A DNA stretch of 64,000 nt, taken from positions 64,941,223 through 65,005,222 of the forward strand of contig CM037784.1 of NCBI GenBank assembly GCA_021229015.1, read 5' to 3'. This DNA comes from Solen grandis. Lineage: Eukaryota > Mollusca > Bivalvia > Adapedonta > Solenidae. The translations under genes and the position numbers were made by a program. The notes under the pieces are model-generated. The model saw only the letters and a list, made by a program, of their open reading frames with translations, searched no databases and was not told the DNA's origin. Positions 47,396-58,440 of this stretch are shown here, one piece after another. Numbering within the stretch: position 1 is the first letter of the stretch; each line of letters opens with the position of its first letter.

Positions 47396-49170
47396 TATTA
47401 TTCTTTTCTTCTTCCTAACAAAACGCTTATTTTAATATGTTGCAATAGTCCTAGGACGATGAAATTTTTATGGGTTATTAGTCACGTGAGGAAATTTTGA
47501 TTTCAATGATTGTCAGCACGCTATGACGTCACATAACGTCACAGCTAAAAATAGTGAAAAATGGTGTTCGCGCTCTACAGCCGTCATTTATGGTCGGATT
47601 TTCTTAAAATTTTCACAAATGGTACATCTTGAAACTAAGGTGTACATATCCTGTCAGCTAACCGAAATTCCGAAAGACCGAAGTTCTGTGGCTAAAATAA
47701 GATTCGAACATAGGACCGAAAATTTCATTTTAGCATTAAAGAGCTTCAGGATGAAATAGAAAGTTGAAACTTACACAGTTTGCAGTTCTTCAGAATTTCT
47801 TAATATATTTTGAGTCGTGACGTCATATGACGTCATGTGACGTCATAAGCATACATCTGAATTTTCATTTAAAGGCAATGATTTCGACATGATGCCAGTT
47901 GTTCAGAATAATGAAAATTTCAGAGTTATGACAGAAATGGATGCGCTTTTGAAAAAAAGCATCTTCAGCACCCTATGACGTCATGTGACGTCAGAGCTTA
48001 AAATAGTGAAAAATGGTGTTCACGCTCTACAGCCGCCATTTATGGTCGAAGTTTCTTCAAATTTTCACAGATGGTATATCTTGAAACTAAGATGTGTATA
48101 TCCTTTCAGCTAACCGAAATTCCGAAAGACCGAAGTTCTGTGGCTTAAATAAGATTCGAACATAGGACCGAAAATTTCATTTTAGATTAAAGAGCTTCAG
48201 GATGAAATAGAAAGTTGAAACTTACACAGCTTGTAGTTCTGCAGAATTTCTTAATATATTTGAGTCGTGACGTCATATGACGTCATGTGACGTCATAAGC
48301 ATACATCTTAATTTTAATTTGGGGCAATGATTTTGACATGATGCCAGTTGTTCAGAATAATGAAAATTTCAGAGTTATGACAGAAATAGATGCGCTTTTG
48401 AAAAAAAAGCATCATCAGCACCCTATGACGTCATGTGACGTCAGAGCTAAAAATAGTGAAAAATGGTGTTCACGCTCTACAGCCGCCATTTATGGTCGAA
48501 TTTTCTTCAAATTTTCACAGATGGTATATCTTGAAACTAAGATATGTATATCCTTTAAGCTAACCGAAATTCCGAAAGACCGAAGTTCTGTGGCTGAAAT
48601 AAGATTCGAACATAGGACCGAAAATTTCATTTTAGGATTGAAGAGCTTCAGGATGAGATAGAAAGTTGAAACTTACACAGTTTGCAGTTCTGCAGCATTT
48701 CTACAAATATTTTGAATCGTGACGTCATTGGACGTCATAAGCATACCACTTAATTTTAATTTGGGGCAATGATTTCGACATGATGCCAGTTGTTCAGAAT
48801 AATGAAAATTTCAGAGTTATTGCAGTAAAGTGTGCGCTTTTGAGCAACAGCATTTTCAGCACCCTATGACGTCACGTGACGTCAGAGCTAAAATAGTGAA
48901 AAATGGTATTCGCGCTCTACAGCCGCCATTTGTGATCAGATTTTCTTCAAATTTTTACAGACGGTACATCTTGAAACTAAGGTGTGAATATTTTGTCAGC
49001 TAACCTTAATTCCGAAAAACCGAAGTATTGTGGCTGAAGCAAGATTCGAACATAGGACCTTTAAACTAGAAATCAAGTTTGCAGTCATGTCCTGACGTCA
49101 TATAACATCATGTTACGTCACAGACTAATACTAAGTTCTTATCATTTGCACTAATTTCGGAATATAATGT
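47396..49170. repeat. GACGTCAT array, subfamily 2: four units of about 450 bp
   Basis: Starts with the same TTCTTTTCTTCTTCCTAACA leader, then four units (palindromes near 47523, 47973, 48424 and 48867) with subfamily-specific text: GTTCACGCTCTACAGCCGCC, TCAGCTAACCGAAATTCCGA, ATAAGATTCGAACATAGGAC and CATGATGCCAGTTGTTCAGA. Each unit carries two or three TGACGTCA-type palindromes. The last unit is degraded. Confidence 0.85.
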
Positions 49171-49372
49171 CAATTGTTTAGCATGAACATGAAATACTAC
49201 CAGAGGTGAATCATTACATGAAACTTCTATTTCCTGCTTTTTGCATTAACACAGCTTGCAGAAAGTCCTATCAATTGTTTAGCATGAACATGAAATACTA
49301 CCAGAGGTGAATCATTACATGAAACTTCTATTTCCTGCTTTTTGCATTAACACAGCTTGCAGAAAGTCCTAT
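49171..49372. repeat. 101-bp direct tandem duplication
   Basis: CAATTGTTTAGCATGAACAT through GCAGAAAGTCCTAT is present twice, 49171-49271 and 49272-49372, with no difference seen. The duplicated piece includes the GCAGAAAGTCCT end module, implying a recent event such as replication slippage or tandem insertion. Confidence 0.9.
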
Positions 49373-49400
49373 CATTCGTTTTCACGAATGACATCTAGTT
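49359..49400. repeat. GCAGAAAGTCCT / hairpin / CTAGTT module
   Basis: GCAGAAAGTCCTAT, perfect hairpin CATTCG..CGAATG (49373-49390), ACATCTAGTT, then TTATTCTTTTTTTCTTCCTC. The order hairpin, four bases, CTAG, T matches a canonical Helitron 3' end; that assignment is inference. Confidence 0.75.
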
Positions 49401-50442
49401 CTTATTATTCTTTTTTTCTTCCTCTTATATTTGTGTTAATTTTGAGGTGTTGCCATTGACTCAGAACAATGAAAATTTTATGGCATATATTTCAAACCAT
49501 GAGCTTTCGGATGCAGTGAATTTCATATTCATATGACGTCACATAACGTCAGATTCGACGTCAGGTGAAAAAGTTTGTACGCGGTCTACAGCCATAATTT
49601 CTGGACCAATTTTCATCAAAATTTCACAGAATGTGTATGTTAGGCTCTAGTTGTGCATCCCGGTGTCCGTTTTACCAAATTCGAAAAGGCAAAAGTTTTA
49701 TGGCGAATCCAAGATTCGAACTAATGACGTCAAATTTCAAATGCGTATAAAATCTCTTCCAGAAGAGCTAGAAAGTTGATATTTGGACTGAATATTATTC
49801 TCTAGGTCTTCTTTATATTCTGAAAAGATGAACACCAAATGACGTCACATGACGTCATAATGCAAATAAAACTTTCGTATTAAAACTTAACGGTTTTTAA
49901 GCCCTGTAGGCTTCATTTTTTGTATGATTTACTTGAAATTTTGTCTGAAGATGCAGTATTAGATTCTATGGAGCCATGTCACTTCCGTTTCCGGCAAATC
50001 CCAAAGGTCAAGGTCATATATCAATTATCGGCTTTTTATTCAGCCTTAAATATCTCAAAAACGGTAAATATTCTATCGAGACATTATGCGTATAATTTGT
50101 AGTGCTTAGAAAGACCTTTCAGATGATATTTAGTTTTTGATGATCGGGGTTGAATTGGTTGAGTTATGGCGGAAAAATGAAAATTTGGTAACCCCCAGTG
50201 TGTTTAACAGTTTATATCTCGAAAACCTTTGATTTTTCAAAATATGATGATGAATATTATTTGTAAAGCAATGTTTGGCCGTTCTTTTGATGCCTAAATT
50301 TTAATTGGCCAAATTGGAAAAGGAAAAAAATTTTTTTAATTTTTCATTTTGGAGGTTTTTAAGAGCTTTATCTCAAAAAGTATTAGTAATATTCCTAAAC
50401 ATAAAAAATGTTTTACTTTTTGGCCTTAAAGGAAGTTACATC
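49401..50442. repeat. GACGTCAT repeat, single unit, with AT-rich tail
   Basis: One unit with CATATGACGTCACATAACGT at about 49533, TTGTACGCGGTCTACAGCCA, GCATCCCGGTGTCCG and AATGACGTCACATGACGTCA at about 49836. It then runs into an AT-rich tail (TATATCTCGAAAACCTTTGA; GAGGTTTTTAAGAGC) that also follows the array at 55440-55660. No gene. Confidence 0.7.
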
Positions 50443-50799
50443 AAAAATAAGAATTTAAACATGTAGAATTTCAGCGATTCTGCCGTGTTGTCAAAGTTCT
50501 ACGGCTAATATCTCAAAGCTCATTAGAAATAAGTCCACACCTTAAGCGAGTGAGATGTAGAGAATTTTAAGACGATTATTTTGGTACCTAGAGTTTTAAA
50601 ATTGATTAAAGTATAAGGAAGTTACATCAAAAATACGAATATAAACCCAAGTGAAAGAATTTTCGAGAAATATCCTACTTTCGCTTTCACGTTAATTGAA
50701 GCATTTTCGGAAAATATGTAAGTTTACAGCTATGTATTAGTCATATAAATTGCAAAAAACTTTTTGCTTATATCATATTGATATTACTAGCTAAACAAG
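50443..50799. repeat. Unclassified repeat, paralogue of 39556-39878
   Basis: Contains an internal direct repeat (GGAAGTTACATCAAAAATA at about 50431 and about 50630). It ends AGCTAAACAAG, exactly where the SINE at 50800 begins, while the paralogue continues TGATGACAATAA. Confidence 0.75.
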
Positions 50800-51107
50800 C
50801 GTACCCATTCCGGTGGCCGAGTGGTTAGAGCGTCCGCCTCGGGAGCGGAAGGTCGTGGGATCGATCCCCGACCCGACATACCAAAGTCGTAAAAAATGGT
50901 ACTGTTATAGCTCCCTTGCTTGGCGCTCAGCATATAAGGGTATTTGCAGGACTGGTTAGCGCGGTATCAGGATGATGTGACTGGGTGTGGTATCATGCCA
51001 CATGTCTACGGCGTGATACTGCAGTGTGGTAGTCCTATACCCGCATGAAGTAGACATCGTGACTGGCTGAATTACTGTCGGTGGGACGTTAAACCCAACA
51101 AACAAAC
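50800..51107 (+). mobile_element. tRNA-derived SINE, full length
   Basis: The head has RNA polymerase III box A TGGCCGAGTGG (50814-50824) and a box B-like GGATCGATCCC (50858-50868). The body runs through GCTCCCTTGCTTGGCGCTCA and TACTGTCGGTGGGACGTTAA and ends in CCCAACAAACAAAC. An anticodon-arm-like TCCGC CTCGGGA GCGGA can be drawn (CGG), but the acceptor stem does not close, so it is not a tRNA gene. Typical of bivalve V/Meta-type SINEs; the exact family is not assigned. Confidence 0.82.
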
Positions 51108-51327
51108 TGATATCATATATAGCAGTGTTTACTACACCGATCCCTACACACGAGGTGTGCACACAGGCGCATGTTGACGTCTTTTGTAAACATTTATTAA
51201 AGTTGCTTAAATTATCATGTTTATAGATAAACATTTACATAAGAAGAGGAGTTTCGGAAATATTTTTTGCAAAGGGACTCCTAAGGAAAGAAAAAGATGC
51301 TTAATTAAATACTAAAATACAAGTTTA

Positions 51328-51541
51328 GTTTATTAGGTTTAACGTCCCACCGACAGTATTTAAGTCTTTTGGAGACAATGTCTACTTGAGACAAACGTAG
51401 TGTTGTCACACTGCACAGTTTCACGTCGTAGACAGTTGGCATGATACCACACCGAGTCACATTATCCGGACCCCGAGCCATCAGTCCTAGAACTACCCTT
51501 ATTAAGCTGAGCGCCAACCAAGGGAGCTATACCAGTACCTA
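51328..51541 (-). mobile_element. tRNA-derived SINE, truncated copy in opposite orientation
   Basis: Reverse-strand match to the body and tail of the SINE at 50800: GGTTTAACGTCCCACCGACA (tail side) through GCTGAGCGCCAACCAAGGGA. It lacks the tRNA-like head. Diverged (many substitutions). With its neighbour it forms an inverted SINE pair separated by 220 bp. Confidence 0.8.
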
Positions 51542-51965
51542 TGTTTACGAATTTGGTAAATACAAGAATTGAATAATTGATATAACGTTTTTAAACAACT
51601 TACAGATCATGTGTTATCTCGTTTGATTTGGTATTTCCGGGGTATTCCTAGCCTTGATATCTTCCGCTGACACCGACTTTTTTAAACGATTATTTTTTAC
51701 ATATTTCGTTCTTTCCTTAATGTCAATCAGTTGATATTTTCTGATTTCTCAACTAATTCAAACAAGATAAATAAATAAAAAAAAACAGCCATCACATAAA
51801 TTGATTGAAATCTGAAAAAGAAATGAGCCGACCGTCAAAAAATGCGCGAAATTTATGTGTTACATCCATATTTGGAAAGCACGTGCACGTGTGTGAATAC
51901 TTTAACAACACGCTGACGTAACACTTATATGGCGCCATCTTCTAATATAGCAGCATAATGTAGTA
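51542..51965. other. AT-rich spacer, nothing recognised
   Basis: No gene, RNA or repeat identified; contains poly-A and TGACGTAAC-like stretches only. Confidence 0.45.
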
Positions 51966-52183
51966 ATAGGGCGGGGCAAACTCTAAGTTAGTCAGTGTTA
52001 ATTAAGTATAGGTTAGTGTTTTTTTAGTAAGCATTAATGAAATTAATTAAACCGCGCGACCGATTTAATGGACTTAATGCTTACTAAATAACACTAACCT
52101 ACTTAGTGTTTGAAATTGTGTTTTGAAATTTAACGCAGTCGCACATTCCAAATATAGTATTGATTATTTAGACTCCGCCCTAT
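51966..52183. mobile_element. Palindromic MITE (about 218 bp)
   Basis: Outer ends ATAGGGCGG (51966-51974) and CCGCCCTAT (52175-52183) are inverted. Nested inside, 52009-52035 and 52075-52101 form 27-bp arms with one mismatch (TAGGTTAGTGTT... / ...AACACTAACCTA) around AATGGACT and CCGCGCG loop sequence. No ORF. Superfamily and target duplication are unclear. Confidence 0.7.
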
Positions 52184-53530
52184 CAACCTGTTCCCGGCGT
52201 GAATACATCACGTGACATGTAACATGTTATGTCAAAGGTCAATGCGTCGCTCTAGCTGTGTATATCTGTGTAGATCTACGCTCCAAATGAGCATTGAACC
52301 GGAAGCCGACTTCGATCTCTTCGGCAAAAAAGTGGTGATTGAAATTTGAATAAAAGATACTGTTTAGAAAGGTTAATATATCTGCACCTATATATGTTGT
52401 GTTTTGGACATTTTTTTTATTTTTTTATTTAAGTAACCCTTGTTTGTAAGTGTTTTTTTTTTCTTCTCTTCTCATTATTTATATACATTTTTCAATTTGA
52501 ATTTTTTTAATCGGATATTTACTTAATCGCTTTGTTTAGTAATTAGTTATATATTGCCCATTCTGTGTTAACATGTGTAGACATTGAAATTACACAAGTG
52601 TCTTTAAAGCGATGACCGATACTAATGTTGTTAGAACTTGTGGTCAAACCCTCTTACTTATTTTTTAAAATCTTCAATGTTGTATCATCATTACTTAGGC
52701 AATAATACATGTTTAAACTAAACTAAGCGGAAGGGTAGAGTTCTTTTGTTATTTTGGATTAATCAGAATCCTGGTGAGTAAATGTTTGTTCTCTATGGTT
52801 GCTGTGTATTATTTTTTGTCGATGTTCATGCGTTCACATCAAAAATCCCTGTAACACGTTACACATGCGTGGACTAAGACCACAATTTAAATTTACTATA
52901 TGTCCTATATACGCATATATACAAATGACAATTTCTGTAAGGGACATTGGCATCCAAACTTACCCTCATTAGATAGATCTATTCAAGAGAAATAATTCTG
53001 TACATTTTAAACACGGAGTCACCCGCCACTTTTTGACCTATTTAAGGCCAAATAACATGCGTATGAATTTAGTGCACCGGTCGGCCATTTCACGCCAATT
53101 TTCTCAAAAATTCCCCCCTCAGTAATGCTAAACTATTAAGATTGTTGTGTAATAAGGCCTCCAAATTGGACATTTTAAGACTATTTAAACTGTTCTATAG
53201 AATTCAATCCTTTATTGCATGTCTTTCAGTCAAAATCTCACCTTAATTCTGCATTAAATAGGGTCACTTTTTTCTGTGTAGGCACATCCGGTAACCAAGG
53301 GCAGGTAATTGTGGTCTTAGTCTATTTTGGTGAACACATAAAGCTCCGCTTCTCGACACATCTTGACGCACATGCGCAGTGAAGGTGCTTGAAGCTGGTT
53401 TTAAATTGATCAGTTGATTTAGCGGAATAGTGTTTAGTGACAAGTTGATGCCGATTAAATGATTTAAATGGAGACAAAATTTTGAAAAAATGGAATGATT
53501 TCATTGGACAATATATAATTTCAAACACTG
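52184..53530. other. AT-rich sequence, nothing recognised
   Basis: No ORF longer than about 70 codons has any family resemblance. The phrase ACTAAGACCACAATT at about 52874 recurs inverted at about 53308 (AATTGTGGTCTTAGT), which may mark the ends of a degraded inverted-repeat element of about 450 bp (52874-53323). Confidence 0.45.
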
Positions 53531-53531
53531 G

Positions 53532-53602
53532 GAGAGAATTTAACAGTTAAGAAGCCGTCACTCGCTATGCTCGTTCTTGCTTCTTAACTGTTAAATTCTC
53601 TC
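53532..53602. repeat. Perfect 23-bp hairpin
   Basis: Arms 53532-53554 and 53580-53602 are perfect complements (GAGAGAATTTAACAGTTAAG and three more bases on the left), with a 25-nt loop containing CACTCGCTATGCTCGTTC. Probably a miniature transposon relic. Confidence 0.85.
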
Positions 53603-53894
53603 TTAATAAACACTAACTATAACGAATACAGTCGTCTCCATCGTATGTACAAGCATTATTGAAATTTAACTCACGAGGCTACACGCGTCGACGAATCTAT
53701 TGCATGGTAGCATTTACGGTTTTATTCCCTCGACTGTACACGAAATTAAAAAAAAAGAATTTTGATATGCAGAATTAATAGGTTTAAGTTTAATTGCTTA
53801 TATTTTGAAAACCTATAAAACTAGACCCAAATATGCTACAATTGAATTGTAGGGATTTTCAGGACATTTATTTTGGTACCTAGAATACTAAACT
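53603..53894. other. Short intergenic spacer
   Basis: No gene. Contains pieces of the AT-rich tail seen at 55530-55640 (ATATTTTGAAAACCTATAAA). Confidence 0.4.
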
Positions 53895-54152
53895 TGGAAT
53901 CTCTCAGCCCCTCACCGCTGTGGGTTCGAATTCCGGTAGGGACTTCGGATTTTTCATGTGAGGAAGCCTTCCAGCTGGCTTGCGGTAGGTCGGTGGTTAT
54001 ATCAGCGTATCTCTGTGTACTCGGGGTCTTCCTCCACCTGTAATTAGCTGGACGTCTCTATATGATTGAAATACTTGGGTAGGGCTTATTAAAATGTATT
54101 ATGAGTATCATGTTTCTCGAAACGGTAAACCCCAATATAACAACAACAACAA
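53895..54152 (+). mobile_element. tRNA-derived SINE, second family
   Basis: Consensus RNA polymerase III box B GGTTCGAATTC (53923-53933). The body contains CCTTCCAGCTGGCTTGCGGT and ACTCGGGGTCTTCCTCCACC, and the 3' tail CAATATAACAACAACAACAA. Box A is not recognisable, so the head is truncated or diverged. Unrelated in body sequence to the SINE at 50800. Inserted in the same AT-rich repeat tail. Confidence 0.75.
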
Positions 54153-54314
54153 TTAAAATTGGTCAAGTTATAAGAAAGCGATATCAAAATAAAGATTTAT
54201 TTATTTTCGACATTGGCTTATTACAATTTATGAACCAAAAAAAAAAAAAGTAAAAGAAAGGAAATATAATATATATTCTTTCTAACGGTATTAATCTTTA
54301 CATTTCAAAATGTT

Positions 54315-54356
54315 GCAGAAAGTCCTATCATTCGTATCAACGAATGAAATCTAGTT
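54315..54356. repeat. GCAGAAAGTCCT / hairpin / CTAGTT module
   Basis: GCAGAAAGTCCTAT, hairpin CATTCG..CGAATG (54329-54346), AAATCTAGTT, then (TTATTC)n and TTTTTTTCTTCCTCTTG. Same organisation as 49359-49400. Confidence 0.75.
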
Positions 54357-57300
54357 ATTCTTATTCTTATTCTTTTTTTCTTCCTCTTGTATTTGTGTTA
54401 ATTCGATGTGTTGTCAATGGCCCATAACAATGAAAATTTTATGGCATATATTTCAAACCATGAGCTTTCGAATGCAATAAATTTCATATTCATATGACGT
54501 CAGGGAACGTCAGATTTGACGTCAGGAGAAAAAGTTTGTACGCGGTCTACAGCCATTATTTCTGGGCCGATTTTCATCAAAATTTCACAGAATGTGTATG
54601 TTAGGCTGTTGTTGTGCATCCCGATGTCCCTTTTTCAGAATTCGAAAAGACAATGGTTCTATGGGGAATCCAAGATTCGAACCATTGACGTCAAAATTCA
54701 AATGCGTATAAAATCGCTTCCAGAAGAGCTAGAAAACTGATCTTTAGGCAGAATATGTCTCTAGGATTTTCTTAGATTCTCTGAAACGGAACGTCATATG
54801 ACGTCATATGTCCGTTTTCCAAATTCAAAAGGGCAATCATTCTATGGCGAATACAAGATTCAAACCATTGACGTCAAATTTCAAATATGTATAAAATCGC
54901 TTCCAGATGACTTAGAATGCTGATATTTGGACTGAATATTAGTCTCTATGACTTCCTTCTATTCTGTTAGGGCGAACGTCATTTGACGTCATATGACGTC
55001 ATAAGGTCAAAAATAATTTCTGATAACTATGCGTTAATTTCTATATATTACAAAGGTCCCAGGGGCATGACAAATTTTCTGCATATATTTAAGGTAATGA
55101 AGATTTCATTTTATTGATTTTCTTATGTCTATGACATCATATGATATCAAACTTGACGTTGTCTACACACATTTGTACACGGTCTACAGACATTTTTTTC
55201 TGGACGGATTTTCATCAAAATTTCACAGAATGTGTATGTTACGCTCTAACCGGTGTCCATTTTTTTTAATTCGAAAAGGCAAAGGCTTTATGGCTAATCC
55301 AAGATTAGAGGCATTGACGTCAAATTTCAGTATAAGTCTCTAAGTCATCTTTACATTCAGAGAAGATGAACGTCATATGACATCATGTGACCTCATAAGG
55401 CCAAAGATTTTTTTTCTGTTGAAATTAAATGGTTTTAAGACCTGAAGGCCTTATTTTTTGTTTGATATGCATGAATTCTTATTGAAGGTGTAGCATTTGA
55501 TCCTGTGGAATAATGTCATTTCCATTTTGAGAAAAATGTTAAGTTAAATTATTGTTTATATCTTGAAAACCTCTAAAGCTGGACTGAGACCATATAAGAC
55601 AATCAAATTGTAAGCATTTACAATAAATTTGTTTTGTTACATAGATTATAAGAAAGGGACAAGTTAAATCTATATGTTGCAATGGTCCAAGGACGATGAA
55701 AATTTAATGGCATATACTTCAGATGCTGAAATTTTGATTTCAATGATTTTCATATGTTTATGACGCCATATGACATCACACCTGACGTTGTCTACAAAAG
55801 TTTGTACGCGGTCTACAGCCATTATTTCTTGATTGATTTTCATCAAAATTTCACAGAAGGTGTATGTTAGGCTCTAGTTGTGCATCCTGGTGTCTGTTTT
55901 TCAAAATTCAAAAAGGCAATGGTTCTATGGCGAGTCCAAGATTCGAACCATTGACGTCATTTTTCAAATGCGTATAAAATCGCTTCCAGATGAGCTAGAA
56001 AGCTAATATTTGAATAGAATATAAGTCTCTAGGATTTCTTTAGATTCTCAGAAGATGAACATCATTTGACATATGACGTCATGAGGTGGAAAGTAATTTC
56101 TAATTTCTACATGTTAACTTCTATATGTTGAAAACGTCTGAGCGCCTTGAAAATTAAATAACAAATGCTTCAGATAGAACATTTTGCATTTCAAAGATTT
56201 TCATTTGCATATGATGTGTTTTGACGCCAAACTTGTCATCGTCTTAAAATGTTTGTACGCTGTCTACAGCCATTATTTCTGGACCGATTTTCATCAAAAT
56301 TTCACAGAATGTGTATGTTACGCTCTAGTTGTGCATCCCGGTGTCCGTTTTTCCAAATTCGAAAAGACAAAGGTTTTATGGCGAATCCAAGATTAGAACC
56401 ATTGACATCAAATTTAAAAAAAATATGTATAAAATCACTTCCAGATGAGTTAGAAAGCTGATATTTGGACAGATTATAAGTCTCTTAGTGTCCCATATAT
56501 TCTATGAAGATGAACGTCATTTGATGTCATAAGGTCAAAAAGTATATCTGATAACTACGCGTTTATATAAATATGTTATAAAGTTTCCAGGACCATAAAA
56601 ATTAAATGGCTTATACATTAATCCACAAGCTTTTGTATGCATGGTATTTCATATTAATATGACATCATATAATATCAGATTTGACGTCGGTACGCGGTAA
56701 ACAGCCATTATTTCTGGACCGATTTTCATCAAAATTTCAGAGAATACATATGTAATGCCCCAGTTGTGTATCCCGATGTCCGGTTTTCCAAATTCGAAAA
56801 GGCCATGGTTCTATGGCGAATCCAAGATTCGAACCATTGACAAAATTTCTAGAATGTATTTTTTAAATTTAAAAATCGCTTCCAATGATAAGAAACTGAT
56901 ATTTGGACTGAATATTAGTCTCAAAGATTTCTTTCTATTCTGTTAGGACGAATGTCATTTGATGTCATATGACGTCATAAAGTCAAAAAGAATTTCTGAT
57001 ATCTACGTGTTAATATCTATATATTGCAAAGGTCCCAGGGGCATTAACTGCATATATCTAAGATACTGAATATTTCATTTGACTGATTTTCTTATGCCTA
57101 TGTCGTCATATGACATCAAACTTGACGTTGTCTACACAAGTTTGTACGCGGTCTACAGCCATTTTTTCAGGACGAATTTTCATCAAAATTTCACAGAATG
57201 TGTATGTTACGCTCTAGTTGTGCATCCCGGTGTCCGTTTTTCCAAATTCGAAAAGGCAAAGGTTTTATGGCTAATCTAAGATTTGAGGCAATGACTTATA

Positions 57301-57503
57301 AGTCTGCATGTCTTCCTTACATTCTGAGAAGATGAACGTCATATGACATATGACCTTTTCTGTTGAAATTAAATGGTTTTTAAGACCTGAAGGCCGAATT
57401 TTTGTTTGATTTGCATGATTCCTTCTGAAGGTGCAGCATTTGATCCTGTGGAACAATGTCACTTCCATTTTGAGAAAAATGTTAAATTCAATCATTACTT
57501 TTA
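54357..57503. repeat. GACGTCAT array, subfamily 3, diverged units
   Basis: Six or seven degenerate units of 350-450 bp with TTGTACGCGGTCTACAGCCA, ATTTCTGGACCGATTTTCAT, GTGCATCCCGGTGTCCG, GGCGAATCCAAGATTCGAAC and variably decayed GACGTCA palindromes. AT-rich tails are interspersed at 55390-55670 and 57360-57503. No coding capacity. Confidence 0.8.
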
Positions 57504-58123
57504 TACTACTCAAAGTTTGCTAAGCACCATCCGCTATTTTCCCATAGCGTTTCATGCTTAGACAAGCGACTTTCAAGGCATGCTACATTAAATTTTACAA
57601 TAAAACAAATCTTGCTTTTATGCAGAAGTATTGTTTATGTACCAAACTTACTACCAGTTACAAAAAATAAGCCTTTCTGATCCTCAATACTGGGAATTAA
57701 TCATAATTAGAAAGTGTGAAATTTTGAGAAAACACCTTAAAATTTAAAGTCAGCTAAATTCAGAACTTTGATCTTCAAATATTACTGTTTTCTAAATGGA
57801 ATACTTTTAAGGATATTTGTGACGATGTTGGCCTGTTCATGGTCATTTTTTTCTGTATTGATCACAAGATTTAACTTCAATTTATAAAATGCCATTTCTT
57901 GCAAAAAACAAACTTTTGTGAATTTGCCAACTAATGACAGGAATTGGCTAAATCGTTGTAACTCATTTTTGAGTCTCTTTTCTATCATTTTGACAAAAAC
58001 TATGCGTAAATATGATGGTCAGCTAACGCTTTCCTTTCAGGTACATAGCATTACATGAAGCATGTGTTTTCATGTGACTCTATGGGAAAATAGCCGGTGG
58101 TGCTTAGCAAACTTTGAGTAGTA
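57504..58123. mobile_element. Tc1/mariner-like MITE, 620 bp, TA target duplication
   Basis: Inverted ends of about 45 bp: left TACTACTCAAAGTTTGCTAA ... CTATTTTCCCATAG, right CTATGGGAAAATAG ... TTAGCAAACTTTGAGTAGTA, with a few mismatches. TA on both sides (57502-57503 and 58124-58125). The interior is AT-rich without a transposase ORF. The flanks rejoin as TTTTATCTTGAAAACCTCTA, matching the uninterrupted paralogue at about 55557-55575 (TTTATATCTTGAAAACCTCT). Confidence 0.88.
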
Positions 58124-58125
58124 TA

Positions 58126-58440
58126 TCTTGAAAACCTCTAAAGCTAGACCGAATTATGTGAAATTGAATTTAATTTTAATAAATTTTTTTTAAAAATGAT
58201 TTTTAATTACTTTTGCCATATCCTCCAAGTTAACCGGTTTATTTTTCAAAGTTTATGGAAGTTATGGCCCTACAAAAACAAGTTAAAGGCAGGAATTTGA
58301 TATCATTGTATTTTTTTCGCTTTTAGTGTTTGACAAATGTAGCAGAATTTAAGTCCTATCACTTGTATCAACGAATGAAATCTAGTTATTATTATCATCA
58401 TTATTATTCCTTTTTTCCCAATCAAATCTAAGAGTTAATT
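58126..58440. repeat. AT-rich repeat tail and damaged CTAGTT module
   Basis: Continuation of the tail interrupted by the MITE, then GCAGAATTTAAGTCCTATCA, a weakened hairpin (CTTGTATCAACGAATG), AAATCTAGTT and (ATT)n leading to TTCCTTTTTTCCCAATC. Confidence 0.65.

Noticed and set aside
50811..50880. Proline tRNA gene
   Set aside because: Box A and an anticodon-like arm with CGG are present, but the acceptor stem does not pair, box B is off consensus and a SINE body follows.
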